6,622 nt of DNA from an uncultured Rhodospirillales bacterium. Its GTDB lineage: Bacteria > Pseudomonadota > Alphaproteobacteria > Acetobacterales > Acetobacteraceae. Below, piece by piece: positions 1 to 6,479 of the stretch. A program made the translations under genes and the position numbers. The notes beneath the pieces are model-generated. The model made no database searches, was not told the DNA's origin, and saw only the letters and a list, made by a program, of their open reading frames with translations. The stretch is taken from the NCBI GenBank assembly GCA_903904805.1, contig CAIVDX010000426.1:1-6622 (forward strand), in the 5' to 3' direction. The first letter of the stretch is position 1. Each line of letters opens with the position of its first letter.

Positions 1-165
1 GATCGCGGGTAGCTTGGCATTGGGGTTGATCGCAGTGAATTCGGGGCTGTGCTGCTCGCCCTTGTAGGTGTCGACAGGGATCAACTCGTAGGTGATCCCG
101 GTTTCCTCGAGGAACATCGCCACCTTCAGCGGATTGGGCGTGTGGTGAAAATAGAATTTGATCAC
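1..165 (-). CDS. Glutathione S-transferase, N-terminal part (runs off left edge)
   Basis: Only the first 55 codons are in the window. The translation begins MIKFYFHHTPNPLKVAMFLE and continues through a PVDTYKGEQHSPEF stretch to INPNAKLPAI, which is the thioredoxin-fold N-terminal domain of a cytosolic glutathione S-transferase. The Thr-Pro-Asn at residues 9-11 lies where the TPN of nu-class enzymes such as E. coli YfcG lies, and the Pro in the final LPAI is the expected cis-proline that contacts glutathione. The start is GTG at 163-165, chosen because GGAG lies seven bases upstream (173-176) and the protein starts exactly where the family starts. The all-alpha C-terminal domain and the xenobiotic-binding site lie outside, so substrate and exact class cannot be judged. 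The gene follows the glycosylation genes in the same direction but is 273 bases away and probably has its own promoter. Confidence 0.9.
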   Translation of the reverse strand, partial: MIKFYFHHTPNPLKVAMFLEETGITYELIPVDTYKGEQHSPEFTAINPNAKLPAI

Positions 166-170
166 GGCGC

Positions 171-178
171 TTCTCCCT
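171..178 (-). promoter_or_regulatory. Ribosome binding site of the glutathione S-transferase gene
   Basis: On the minus strand the bases read AGGGAGAA, with the GGAG core at 173-176 ending seven bases before the GTG at 163-165. This is good Shine-Dalgarno spacing and supports the GTG as the start codon. Confidence 0.7.
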
Positions 179-192
179 TGGTTCGGCTTATA

Positions 193-220
193 ATTTTAGG
201 CTGGCCGCCGGGCCGGCCAA
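193..220 (-). promoter_or_regulatory. Candidate promoter for the glutathione S-transferase gene
   Basis: On the minus strand TTGGCC (215-220, four of six bases of the -35 consensus) is followed after 16 bases by TAAAAT (193-198, five of six bases of the -10 consensus). The -10 lies about 28 bases before the GTG start, which would give a short leader containing the ribosome binding site. The spacer holds a 6-bp inverted repeat (TGGCCG/CGGCCA with a 6-base loop, 202-219). This AT-rich patch stands out from its GC-rich surroundings. It is a match by eye only. Confidence 0.3.
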
Positions 221-438
221 ACGAGATCGCCCGGCTTTCCTCTGTCGCAATATGGCCGGTGCTCATCTTCTCGCCCAGCGGTTCGTAGGGCGCCAATCCG
301 GGTAGCTGCAGGCATTCGGTTGTTGGGTGTGATTTTCAGGGAAACAGGCTGGCACTGATCCACGGCAACGATAATCACTGCCGTCATTCACTATATGCTA
401 TCGCACCGCGGTCAGAAAAAGGTAGCTGGGGCGGAAAA

Positions 439-2142
439 TTATTTTGTCTGGGTCGTGCCGGTGTCGCGTTGCAATGTGACCACGCGCTCTGGGCCCAGGC
501 CGAGCCATTGTCGCACCGGTTGCTCAATGATGGAATGGTAGCCTGGCAGCGGTCCGGTAGAGACGATGTATTCATCGTCGTCCACCCACCAGTAGCTTTT
601 GCCGGGACGGGATTGATAGGAGACGTTGTTCAGAAGCCAGCCATTGAATTCGTAGCCGCCATCGATCTGGTGTGGGCTGATGCCCTCTTGCAGCAGCGCC
701 GAGGTGGCCTGCCACCGGGCGCGGTTCCAGGCGAGATAATCATGTGTTCCAGCGACGCCGAATGACGCCTGGACCGCGAGCAACATTGTGCAGGCCACCG
801 CCGGCCAGACGCGGTGTGGGGCCAGACGGTTCGTCTGCAGCACCAACAGAGCGATGATCGCGACGATGAGCGGCAGCAGATAACGGTCATAGGTGACCGC
901 AACCGATCCCAGAAGTACCATGCCGCCGAAATAGGAGATCACAACAACGAGAAGCACGCCATGCTGCCAGTAGATCGGCCATTGGCTTTGCCGGCGCAGG
1001 GCATGTCCGATCTTGCCGAGCATCTGCAAAGTCATCGTCAGAGCAATCGTGCCGCATGCCGCTCCCAATAGCCCCAATCCGAACCAAATGGCGCGAACCT
1101 GCCAGGGCAGCGCGGTGATGTTGTTCTGCAGAAGGTAGGTGTCGCGCAGTGTGAACGGGCCGAGGCCGTGGAGTTCGAGGCTGTTGCCAAAGGCCGGGGG
1201 CAACTCGTTTCTTATGGCCAGGAGACAAGTGATCGCCAGTCCGCAGATGCAGCCGATCCGCACCGAGCGGCCGACGCGCCAGTCATTATCTAACATGCGT
1301 GGAATGATCCGCGGGAGGATCGCAAGCACGGCCGGGGCGATGAACAAGCCGAGAGTGGGGAATGCACGCTCGGCCTGTGCCAGCATCCGCCGCGCGGGAT
1401 CAATGGCGGCGAAGCTGAACACAGAGAAAAGCGGCACCGGCAGCACCGCCGTACGACCCGTTTCGATCAGCCAATGGGCATAGAGAAGCTGGATGGACAT
1501 TGCGACAGCGAAGAGGCTGCATGCCAACACCACCGTGCGTGGGCGCGGGCCGTCGCGCATCACCATACCCACGGCATAGGCCAACGGGAGCACGAGAGCG
1601 AACTGGCGGATCAAAACCGCGCCGAGCGCCACCAACCATGAAAGGGCCAGTGTCGATCTGGAGCGCTGCCTGACGCCGCGCATCTGCAACCACAGGGAAA
1701 GAGTCAGCAGGCTGGTAAATGGCACGTCGGTCATGAAAGTTACCGACAACTGCAGGAACACCGGATTTGTGGCGAGTGTCAGCGCGCCGACCAGGGCCAA
1801 GACTGGCCGGGCGCCAAGTTCGCGCAACAGGCCATAGGCGCCGCCGATGCCCGCTATTGCCAACATAAATGTGGATAGACGCAGCGCAGCAAAGGAGAAT
1901 CCGAATGGCAGGCAGAACAGCGCTCCCCAATAGGCCTGGGTCAGAACATTCGCGGAAGCTGGGCTGGGCAGACGAAATTGCCCTGTCTCCAGGATGGATC
2001 GCACCGCGAGCGCATAGACCCAATCGTCGTTGAGCGGCATATCTCCGGTGGGTATGGTCAGTGCCCACAATCCCGCCCAGAAGATCAGCAGCGTTCCGAG
2101 GGCCATGGCGTCCGTGGTGCCTTTCAATGGTGCGGCGGTCAC
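439..2142 (-). CDS. GT39/ArnT-like polyprenyl-phosphate-sugar-dependent glycosyltransferase
   Basis: This 567-residue inner-membrane protein is likely the last enzyme of the cassette, moving a sugar from a polyprenyl phosphate to an acceptor on the outer face of the membrane. A first membrane segment (about residues 13-32) is followed by a loop with PLNDDW, Asp39-Asp40. This is the acidic pair after the first helix expected in GT-C enzymes of the GT39/PMT type. A second conserved acidic site, FMTDVPF (Asp139), lies before another helix. Many more hydrophobic segments follow, and the last 90 or so residues are polar and presumably periplasmic. The frame is open back to a TTG at 2160, but GTG at 2140-2142 is preferred because GGAGG lies seven bases before it. 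A gap of 129 bases separates it from the GtrA gene. The acceptor cannot be read from the sequence; lipopolysaccharide or another envelope glycolipid is an inference. Confidence 0.85.
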   Translation of the reverse strand: MTAAPLKGTTDAMALGTLLIFWAGLWALTIPTGDMPLNDDWVYALAVRSILETGQFRLPSPASANVLTQAYWGALFCLPFGFSFAALRLSTFMLAIAGIGGAYGLLRELGARPVLALVGALTLATNPVFLQLSVTFMTDVPFTSLLTLSLWLQMRGVRQRSRSTLALSWLVALGAVLIRQFALVLPLAYAVGMVMRDGPRPRTVVLACSLFAVAMSIQLLYAHWLIETGRTAVLPVPLFSVFSFAAIDPARRMLAQAERAFPTLGLFIAPAVLAILPRIIPRMLDNDWRVGRSVRIGCICGLAITCLLAIRNELPPAFGNSLELHGLGPFTLRDTYLLQNNITALPWQVRAIWFGLGLLGAACGTIALTMTLQMLGKIGHALRRQSQWPIYWQHGVLLVVVISYFGGMVLLGSVAVTYDRYLLPLIVAIIALLVLQTNRLAPHRVWPAVACTMLLAVQASFGVAGTHDYLAWNRARWQATSALLQEGISPHQIDGGYEFNGWLLNNVSYQSRPGKSYWWVDDDEYIVSTGPLPGYHSIIEQPVRQWLGLGPERVVTLQRDTGTTQTK

Positions 2143-2149
2143 GTCGAGG

Positions 2150-2154
2150 CCTCC
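2150..2154 (-). promoter_or_regulatory. Ribosome binding site that sets the GT39 gene start
   Basis: GGAGG on the minus strand lies seven bases before the GTG at 2140-2142. The alternative TTG start at 2158-2160 lies upstream of this site and has no purine-rich site at suitable spacing, so the motif argues for the GTG and a 567-residue product. Confidence 0.7.
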
Positions 2155-2271
2155 ATTCAACGCCCTATCGGCTGGGACAGGGCGGGCGGACGATTACAAG
2201 CGACTGCGATGAGGGCGCATCACACACGCACACCAGAATGCTCGACGGAGGAAGCGCGTGAGGTGACGCTT

Positions 2272-2661
2272 TCATACCGGGTCTGATGGAGACTTGAAAA
2301 CAAACATCTTCTGGCACACGAACGACAACGCGGCCATTGGCAACGCCAACAATGCCTGTGCCGCGAGCGCGCCCAGCCCAGCCTCCCGCGCGAGGCGAAG
2401 CGCCAGCCAGTTTACAATCAAAACGACAGCATAGATTCCGACGAAGCGTATCCAGCGTGAATTGGACCCCGTGCGAAACACCAGGCGTCGTGAGGTTTGA
2501 AAGTTGAACGCGACACCGGCGACCGTTGCCCCGACGAGCGAAGCTCCAGCCGGCATCCCGGCCAGAACCAGCAGCGCGAACATGCCGTAGCCGAAGACCG
2601 TGTTAAGCACACCGACGATGCCGAAGCGTAGAACGAGCAGCCAAGACCGACGGTCCGGCAT
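2272..2661 (-). CDS. GtrA-like small membrane protein (putative lipid-linked sugar flippase)
   Basis: A 129-residue protein with four predicted membrane helices, the usual size and shape of the GtrA family. Family marks visible are RFGIVGVLNTVFGYG (about residues 12-26), with the conserved Asn-Thr in the first helix; NFQTSRRLVF (53-62) after the second; and SFVCQKMFVF (113-122) at the end of the fourth. GtrA proteins act with GtrB-type transferases and are thought to help undecaprenyl-phosphate-linked sugars cross the inner membrane. The chosen ATG is one base after the TAG of the epimerase-GT2 gene (TAG, G, ATG), which implies translational coupling. An earlier in-frame ATG at 2721 would add 20 polar residues and overlap the upstream gene by 59 bases; it has no ribosome binding site and is less likely. 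Confidence 0.88.
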   Translation of the reverse strand: MPDRRSWLLVLRFGIVGVLNTVFGYGMFALLVLAGMPAGASLVGATVAGVAFNFQTSRRLVFRTGSNSRWIRFVGIYAVVLIVNWLALRLAREAGLGALAAQALLALPMAALSFVCQKMFVFKSPSDPV

Positions 2662-2662
2662 C

Positions 2663-4648
2663 CTACTCGCTTTGGGCGAGGGAGCCTCCACGGGCCTGCG
2701 TAGCCAGGCGGATTTCGCCATCGCGGATGAAGTTGCGCCGCACGAAGTGCGGGCGGCGCTTTACCTCCTCGAATATCTTGGCGATATATTCTCCGACAAC
2801 GCTGACAGCGAGGATGTTGATCGATCCAAAGAAGATCACGATCAGCACCAGTGTGGTGAAGCCGCGGGGCGCCGCACTCGGGAACAGCAGGCTCGAAACC
2901 AGATAGCCGAGCGCCATCGCCAAAGAGAGGCCGAATAAGACGAAGCCCGCGGCAGTCAGCATGTTGAGTGGCGTGTTGGAGAAACTCAGCAAGCCCTTCT
3001 TCGCCCAGCCGATATTCTTCCAAAGATTGTTGGTGGTGACACCAAACATGCGTTCAGGTCTCAGATAGTCTACGCCGGTCTGGCGAAATCCAACGAAGGC
3101 GCGCAGGCCGCGGATGAACAGATCGCGTTCGGGAAAGCCAAGCAGGCAGCGAACGACTTTCTGATCCATCAGAGAGAAGTCGCCGGCGTCGCGCGGGATG
3201 GCAATGTAGGAGAAGCGCTGGAAGATCACATAGAACAGCTTGTAGGCGATCGCCATGTGCCACGGTGCTTCGCGCTTCACCCGGCGGCCATAGACAACAT
3301 CGAAGCCGTTGCGCCATTGCTCGACGAATTCTTCGATCAGTTCCGGTGGGTCCTGCAAATCGCCGTCAAGCAGAACACACGCATTCTTGGTGGCAATCTC
3401 CATGCCGCTGCGGAACGCCGATTGCGAGCCGAAATTGCGCGAATGCGAGATGCCGATCACGTGATGATCCCGCGCGGAGATCGCACGGATCACTTCCTCA
3501 CTGTCGTCGGGACTGTTGTCGTTCACAAAGATGATTTCGTAGCCGATATTGAGCTTGTCGAAGACGTCGGTCAGTCGGCGATGCATGATCGGGATTGCCT
3601 GGCCGTCGCGATAGCAGGCGATGATGGCGGTGACACTCCACACTTCATCACGGCCGAATTTCTTCGACGATTTCACATAGGTTTCAGGCTTCTCTATGCC
3701 TTCGATCCACGCCGTGGTGCGGGCAAGTCCGTCGCGCAGGCTGGTGCGTGCGTGCCAGCCCAGCATCGTCAGTGCTTTTTCCGGGTTGGCGTACCAATGC
3801 GCGACATCCCACTGCCGATTGGGCATGGAAAATTCCGGTGCGCCCGGCAGTTCGAACAGATCCTTTGCCAGCATGGCAAACTCACCGATCGTCGTCTTTA
3901 CGCCGCTGCCGATGTTGAAGGATTCGCCGTAATGCGCGGGGCTCATCGTCAGCGCGGCATCCATGAACGCTTCGCAGGCGTCGTCGACATAGAGGAAATC
4001 GCGCGAGATGTCCGGGTTCACATAAGAGGAGTGCTCGCCATTCAGACCCTTCAGGATCACCGTGGGTACCAGGCGCGAGGAATCCTCATACGGGCCATAG
4101 ATCGAATAAAGACGAAGATTCACGCCGGGAAAATTCTGTTTCTTGCCGGCATAATAGAGCAGGCCCGCCGCCGCACCCTTGGAGACCGAGTAGTGGCTAT
4201 TGGGGTGCAGCACGCTGTCCTCGGCGGGGCCTGAGGCATCGTCGCCGTATTCTGAGGAACTGCCCGCATGCACATAGGCCTGCACGCCGCGCCCGCCAAG
4301 TTCCTCCACCAGCCGCGCGGTCAGATCGACGTTTGTTCGGTAGATCAGCGTCGCGTCGGTCTGGAAGGAATAGGCCCCATAGGCGAGGCAGTTGAACACG
4401 GTGCGCGGGCGCACACTATCAAGGAGGGCTGACAGGCTTTGCTCTATCAGCAAATCGCCAGCGACCACATTGGCTGCCGGAATCGCCTCAAGCCGCCATG
4501 CTGTTGCGGTTGAACTTGTGCCGACTACATCCGTGCGATGGGCAAGGATCATGCGCAGCAGATTGGCGCCGATGAAGCCGCTGGCACCCAGGACGAGAAT
4601 AGGCCCCTGCAAATGCAGCACCTTCGACCGCAGATCCTGTTCGCTCAT
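2663..4648 (-). CDS. Fused NAD-dependent sugar epimerase/dehydratase and GtrB/DPM1-like GT2 glycosyltransferase
   Basis: One 661-residue frame holds two enzymes. Residues 17 to about 315 are an extended short-chain dehydrogenase: GASGFIG (21-27) for NAD binding, a serine cluster SSSEYG (130-135), the catalytic YSVSK (Tyr153, Lys157), and RDFLYVDD (216-223), typical of nucleotide-sugar epimerases. After a linker of about 20 polar, lysine-rich residues, a family 2 glycosyltransferase begins near 338: IIFVNDNSPDD (372-382), LLDGDLQDPPE with the metal-binding DGD (428-430), and GDFSLMD (489-495). Two hydrophobic segments (about 562-586 and 598-622) and a basic tail follow, as in bactoprenol sugar transferases. 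The product should sit on the cytoplasmic membrane face, making or modifying a nucleotide sugar and loading it onto polyprenyl phosphate. The ATG overlaps the preceding stop (ATGA). These activities are usually on separate proteins. The sugar is unknown. Confidence 0.88.
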   Translation of the reverse strand: MSEQDLRSKVLHLQGPILVLGASGFIGANLLRMILAHRTDVVGTSSTATAWRLEAIPAANVVAGDLLIEQSLSALLDSVRPRTVFNCLAYGAYSFQTDATLIYRTNVDLTARLVEELGGRGVQAYVHAGSSSEYGDDASGPAEDSVLHPNSHYSVSKGAAAGLLYYAGKKQNFPGVNLRLYSIYGPYEDSSRLVPTVILKGLNGEHSSYVNPDISRDFLYVDDACEAFMDAALTMSPAHYGESFNIGSGVKTTIGEFAMLAKDLFELPGAPEFSMPNRQWDVAHWYANPEKALTMLGWHARTSLRDGLARTTAWIEGIEKPETYVKSSKKFGRDEVWSVTAIIACYRDGQAIPIMHRRLTDVFDKLNIGYEIIFVNDNSPDDSEEVIRAISARDHHVIGISHSRNFGSQSAFRSGMEIATKNACVLLDGDLQDPPELIEEFVEQWRNGFDVVYGRRVKREAPWHMAIAYKLFYVIFQRFSYIAIPRDAGDFSLMDQKVVRCLLGFPERDLFIRGLRAFVGFRQTGVDYLRPERMFGVTTNNLWKNIGWAKKGLLSFSNTPLNMLTAAGFVLFGLSLAMALGYLVSSLLFPSAAPRGFTTLVLIVIFFGSINILAVSVVGEYIAKIFEEVKRRPHFVRRNFIRDGEIRLATQARGGSLAQSE

Positions 4649-5562
4649 GCGCGTGTGGTCTTTGCGATCTCGGCCAGCACGCTGGCGGCATCGATGGCAT
4701 TCTCGGCGCGGTGGAAATTCTGCGAGCCGTAGCGGCCCGACAGATAGCCTTTTGCGTGAAAATGCATGAAGCGTTGCGGCAAAACGCCAAGCTGCATCAG
4801 CGCGTGGGCCAGCATCTGCCCCGCACCGCCCTGGGCGACGTGTTCTTCGAGTACGAAGAAGGCGCCGGTGGCACGGATACGATCGAGGCAGGTGGCGGGG
4901 ATCATCCCGGCCACAACTGGCAATTCGCTGAGCACCCAGATTTCTGGCCGACCGGCCGCGGGCAGTGAAGCTGCTGCGGCAAGCAGGCCGCCGGCATTCG
5001 GGCCCACCACCACCAGCACGCCAAGATCGCCATCCAGCAGACGGCGCCAGGGTGCGTAGTCCGGCAGTTGCCAGCCTTTGGGCAGTTCGCACCGCCCCAG
5101 ACGCAGATAGCCAGGATGCGGATCGGCAGCCATGCGCGCAACGATCGGCGCAAGGTCGGCGGCGAATGCGGGCACGAAAGCGGTCATGTGCTGCAGGGCG
5201 CACATCACGCCATAATCCTCGATCGCGTGATGTGTGGCACCCATCACGCCATAGCCATAGCCGCCACCGTTGGCCACCAGCTTCACGTCAAAATCATGCA
5301 GGCAGACATCGTTACGAATTTGCTCGAACGGCCGGCCATAGATGAAGGGTGCGATCGAATAGGTCCAGACCTGCTCGCCAACACTGGCCGCACCGGCGGC
5401 CACGCTCACCATGTTCTGCTCGGCGACGCCGGCATTGATGAAGCGCCCACCCATGGCGGCCTGCAACGGCTCCAAGGCCATGAAGCCGAGATCGCCGGTC
5501 ATGAACAGCACCGGCTTTTCGGTGCTCAGCGCCACCATGGCGGAACAGAAGGCGTTTCTCAT
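4645..5562 (-). CDS. Transketolase-like protein, C-terminal subunit
   Basis: A 305-residue protein matching the pyrimidine-binding and C-terminal domains of transketolase. FINAGVAEQN (41-50) holds the conserved glutamate (Glu48) that activates thiamine diphosphate. FEQIRNDVCLHDFDVKLV (79-96), a GGGYGYGVMGATHHAIED run (99-116) and YLSGRYGSQNFHRAENAID near the end are typical of the split, stand-alone subunits found in biosynthetic and polysaccharide clusters rather than of full-length central-metabolism transketolase. It should pair with the N-terminal subunit encoded just upstream to form the active site at the dimer interface and transfer a two-carbon ketol unit, or carry out a related decarboxylating transfer. 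Its ATG overlaps the preceding stop and its stop overlaps the next start, both as ATGA, so the three genes are translationally coupled. The donor and acceptor sugars cannot be read from the sequence. Confidence 0.9.
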   Translation of the reverse strand: MRNAFCSAMVALSTEKPVLFMTGDLGFMALEPLQAAMGGRFINAGVAEQNMVSVAAGAASVGEQVWTYSIAPFIYGRPFEQIRNDVCLHDFDVKLVANGGGYGYGVMGATHHAIEDYGVMCALQHMTAFVPAFAADLAPIVARMAADPHPGYLRLGRCELPKGWQLPDYAPWRRLLDGDLGVLVVVGPNAGGLLAAAASLPAAGRPEIWVLSELPVVAGMIPATCLDRIRATGAFFVLEEHVAQGGAGQMLAHALMQLGVLPQRFMHFHAKGYLSGRYGSQNFHRAENAIDAASVLAEIAKTTRA

Positions 5563-6362
5563 TGGCCGAGCTCGCGCAATGCCTGCTCATATTGTTCCGG
5601 CTTCAGCGGTAGATAATGCCACTCCATCCTGCCCTCCATGAAGGACACGCCGCGTCCTTTCACGGTGCGCAGCACGATGATCAACGGGCCATCACCACGG
5701 CGCGCCAGCGCCTGAGTCAACGCGGCCGGGGAATGGCCGTCAATTTCCAGAACGGTCAGCCCGATGCCGCGGAATTTATCGGCGATCGGCTCCAGCGAGG
5801 CGACCTCGCTCGTGGTGCCAAACCCCTGTAGCCCGTTTGCATCCACCAACGCCACCAGATTGGCCAACTTCTGGTGGTGCGCGAACAACAGCGCCTCCCA
5901 GGTCGAGCCTTCCTCGCATTCGCCGTCTGACAGCAGGCAGAACACGTCGCCACTTTCGCCGCGCAGGCGTTTGCCCAGCGCGGCCCCGGATGCCAGGCCC
6001 AGACCGTGGCCCAGGCTGCCGGTGGCGAAGGCGATCCCCTTGTGCCAATGCGCGACCGGGTGTCCGGAGAGGGTGGTGTTGTCCTTGTGGAAGCTGGTCA
6101 GATCCTCGTCGTTGATCAGCCCTTGTGCCCACAGCGTGATGTAGAGCGCGCCGGCGGAATGGCCCTTGGACAGCACGAAGAGATCATGCTCGCCCATCAC
6201 CTCGCCATGCAGGTGCAGCATCGCGTCCAGCGCCGAAAGGTTGCCGCCGATATGGCCCACCCCGGCCTCGAAATGCATGCGCAACAGACGCGCGCGTGCC
6301 TGGTTGGCCGTCGGCCGGTTGGCCCGTGTGGGCGATGGGTCGTGGCGAGATGAGGCAGTCAT
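5559..6362 (-). CDS. Transketolase-like protein, N-terminal (thiamine diphosphate-binding) subunit
   Basis: A 267-residue protein matching the pyrophosphate-binding domain of transketolase. Visible marks are GHIGG (36-40), LSKGHSAGALY (64-74), SGHP (99-102), GSLGHGLGLASG (115-126), and the thiamine diphosphate/metal motif beginning SDGECEEGSTWEA (145-157) and closing at DANG (Asn176). The usual GDGE reads SDGE, a substitution I recall from other split transketolases, so it need not mean loss of function. The chosen ATG at 6360-6362 gives the usual length for the family. An in-frame TTG at 6434 would add 24 arginine-rich residues with no family match. Only a weak GGGA lies before the ATG. The partner subunit begins within its stop codon. 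This is the first gene of the inferred cassette and lies 117 bases after the BKACE gene. Confidence 0.9.
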   Translation of the reverse strand: MTASSRHDPSPTRANRPTANQARARLLRMHFEAGVGHIGGNLSALDAMLHLHGEVMGEHDLFVLSKGHSAGALYITLWAQGLINDEDLTSFHKDNTTLSGHPVAHWHKGIAFATGSLGHGLGLASGAALGKRLRGESGDVFCLLSDGECEEGSTWEALLFAHHQKLANLVALVDANGLQGFGTTSEVASLEPIADKFRGIGLTVLEIDGHSPAALTQALARRGDGPLIIVLRTVKGRGVSFMEGRMEWHYLPLKPEQYEQALRELGQ

Positions 6363-6447
6363 GACGCGTCCCAAGCAGGCAAATGCCGGGGTCGCTCTGA
6401 CAGGCCGCTTGCGCGCCCGCCGCTCCCCGACCAATTCAATCAGACGG

Positions 6448-6457
6448 TGCTATAGCA
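6448..6457. promoter_or_regulatory. 10-bp palindrome with candidate extended -10 element upstream of the cassette
   Basis: TGCTATAGCA is a perfect palindrome in the gap between the BKACE stop and the transketolase start, about 86 bases before the ATG. On the minus strand it contains TGCTATAGC, which resembles an extended -10 element (TG, one base, then TATAGC, four of six consensus bases). I find no convincing -35 at 16-18 bases. It could be a promoter, a small operator half-site, or chance. It is the only AT-rich promoter-like patch in this gap. Confidence 0.25.
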
Positions 6458-6479
6458 TTGCCCCGCCGCGCCGCCATAC

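Noticed and set aside
202..219. GC-rich inverted repeat TGGCCG/CGGCCA considered as a terminator for the cassette.
   Set aside because: The run that follows on the minus strand is A-rich, not T-rich. It also lies more than 200 bases past the GT39 stop and close to the next gene's start.
196..387. 63-codon frame on the minus strand downstream of the GT39 gene, starting with ATG at 387.
   Set aside because: The product is not recognisable, no ribosome binding site precedes it, and it covers the candidate promoter region in a frame different from the short frame ending at 162.
2161..2184. 6-bp inverted repeat (CGCCCT/AGGGCG, 12-base loop) before the GT39 gene, considered as a terminator or attenuator.
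   Set aside because: The stem is short, the loop is large and no T-run follows. It is expected by chance in GC-rich DNA.
2193..2198. TGTAAT on the minus strand as a -10 for a separate GT39 promoter.
   Set aside because: No -35-like hexamer is found 16-18 bases upstream, so the evidence is too thin for a feature.
2850..3640. Thought that the GT2 region might be a separate gene from the epimerase.
   Set aside because: The frame is continuous from 4648 to 2663, with no stop and no plausible ribosome binding site at the junction.
3257..4234. Long plus-strand open frame (325 codons) opposite the epimerase-GT2 gene.
   Set aside because: It is a mirror of the minus-strand coding sequence in GC-rich DNA. 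The product has no recognisable family features, while the minus-strand frame has clear motifs throughout.
4649..5203. Upstream extension of the epimerase frame to 5203.
   Set aside because: It lies wholly inside the transketolase C-terminal gene in another frame, is arginine-rich and lacks family similarity. The ATG at 4648 with its ATGA overlap fits the start of the Rossmann domain.
6363..6434. N-terminal extension of the transketolase N subunit from a TTG at 6434.
   Set aside because: The 24 added residues are mostly basic with no match to the family, and the ATG at 6362 gives a normal length.
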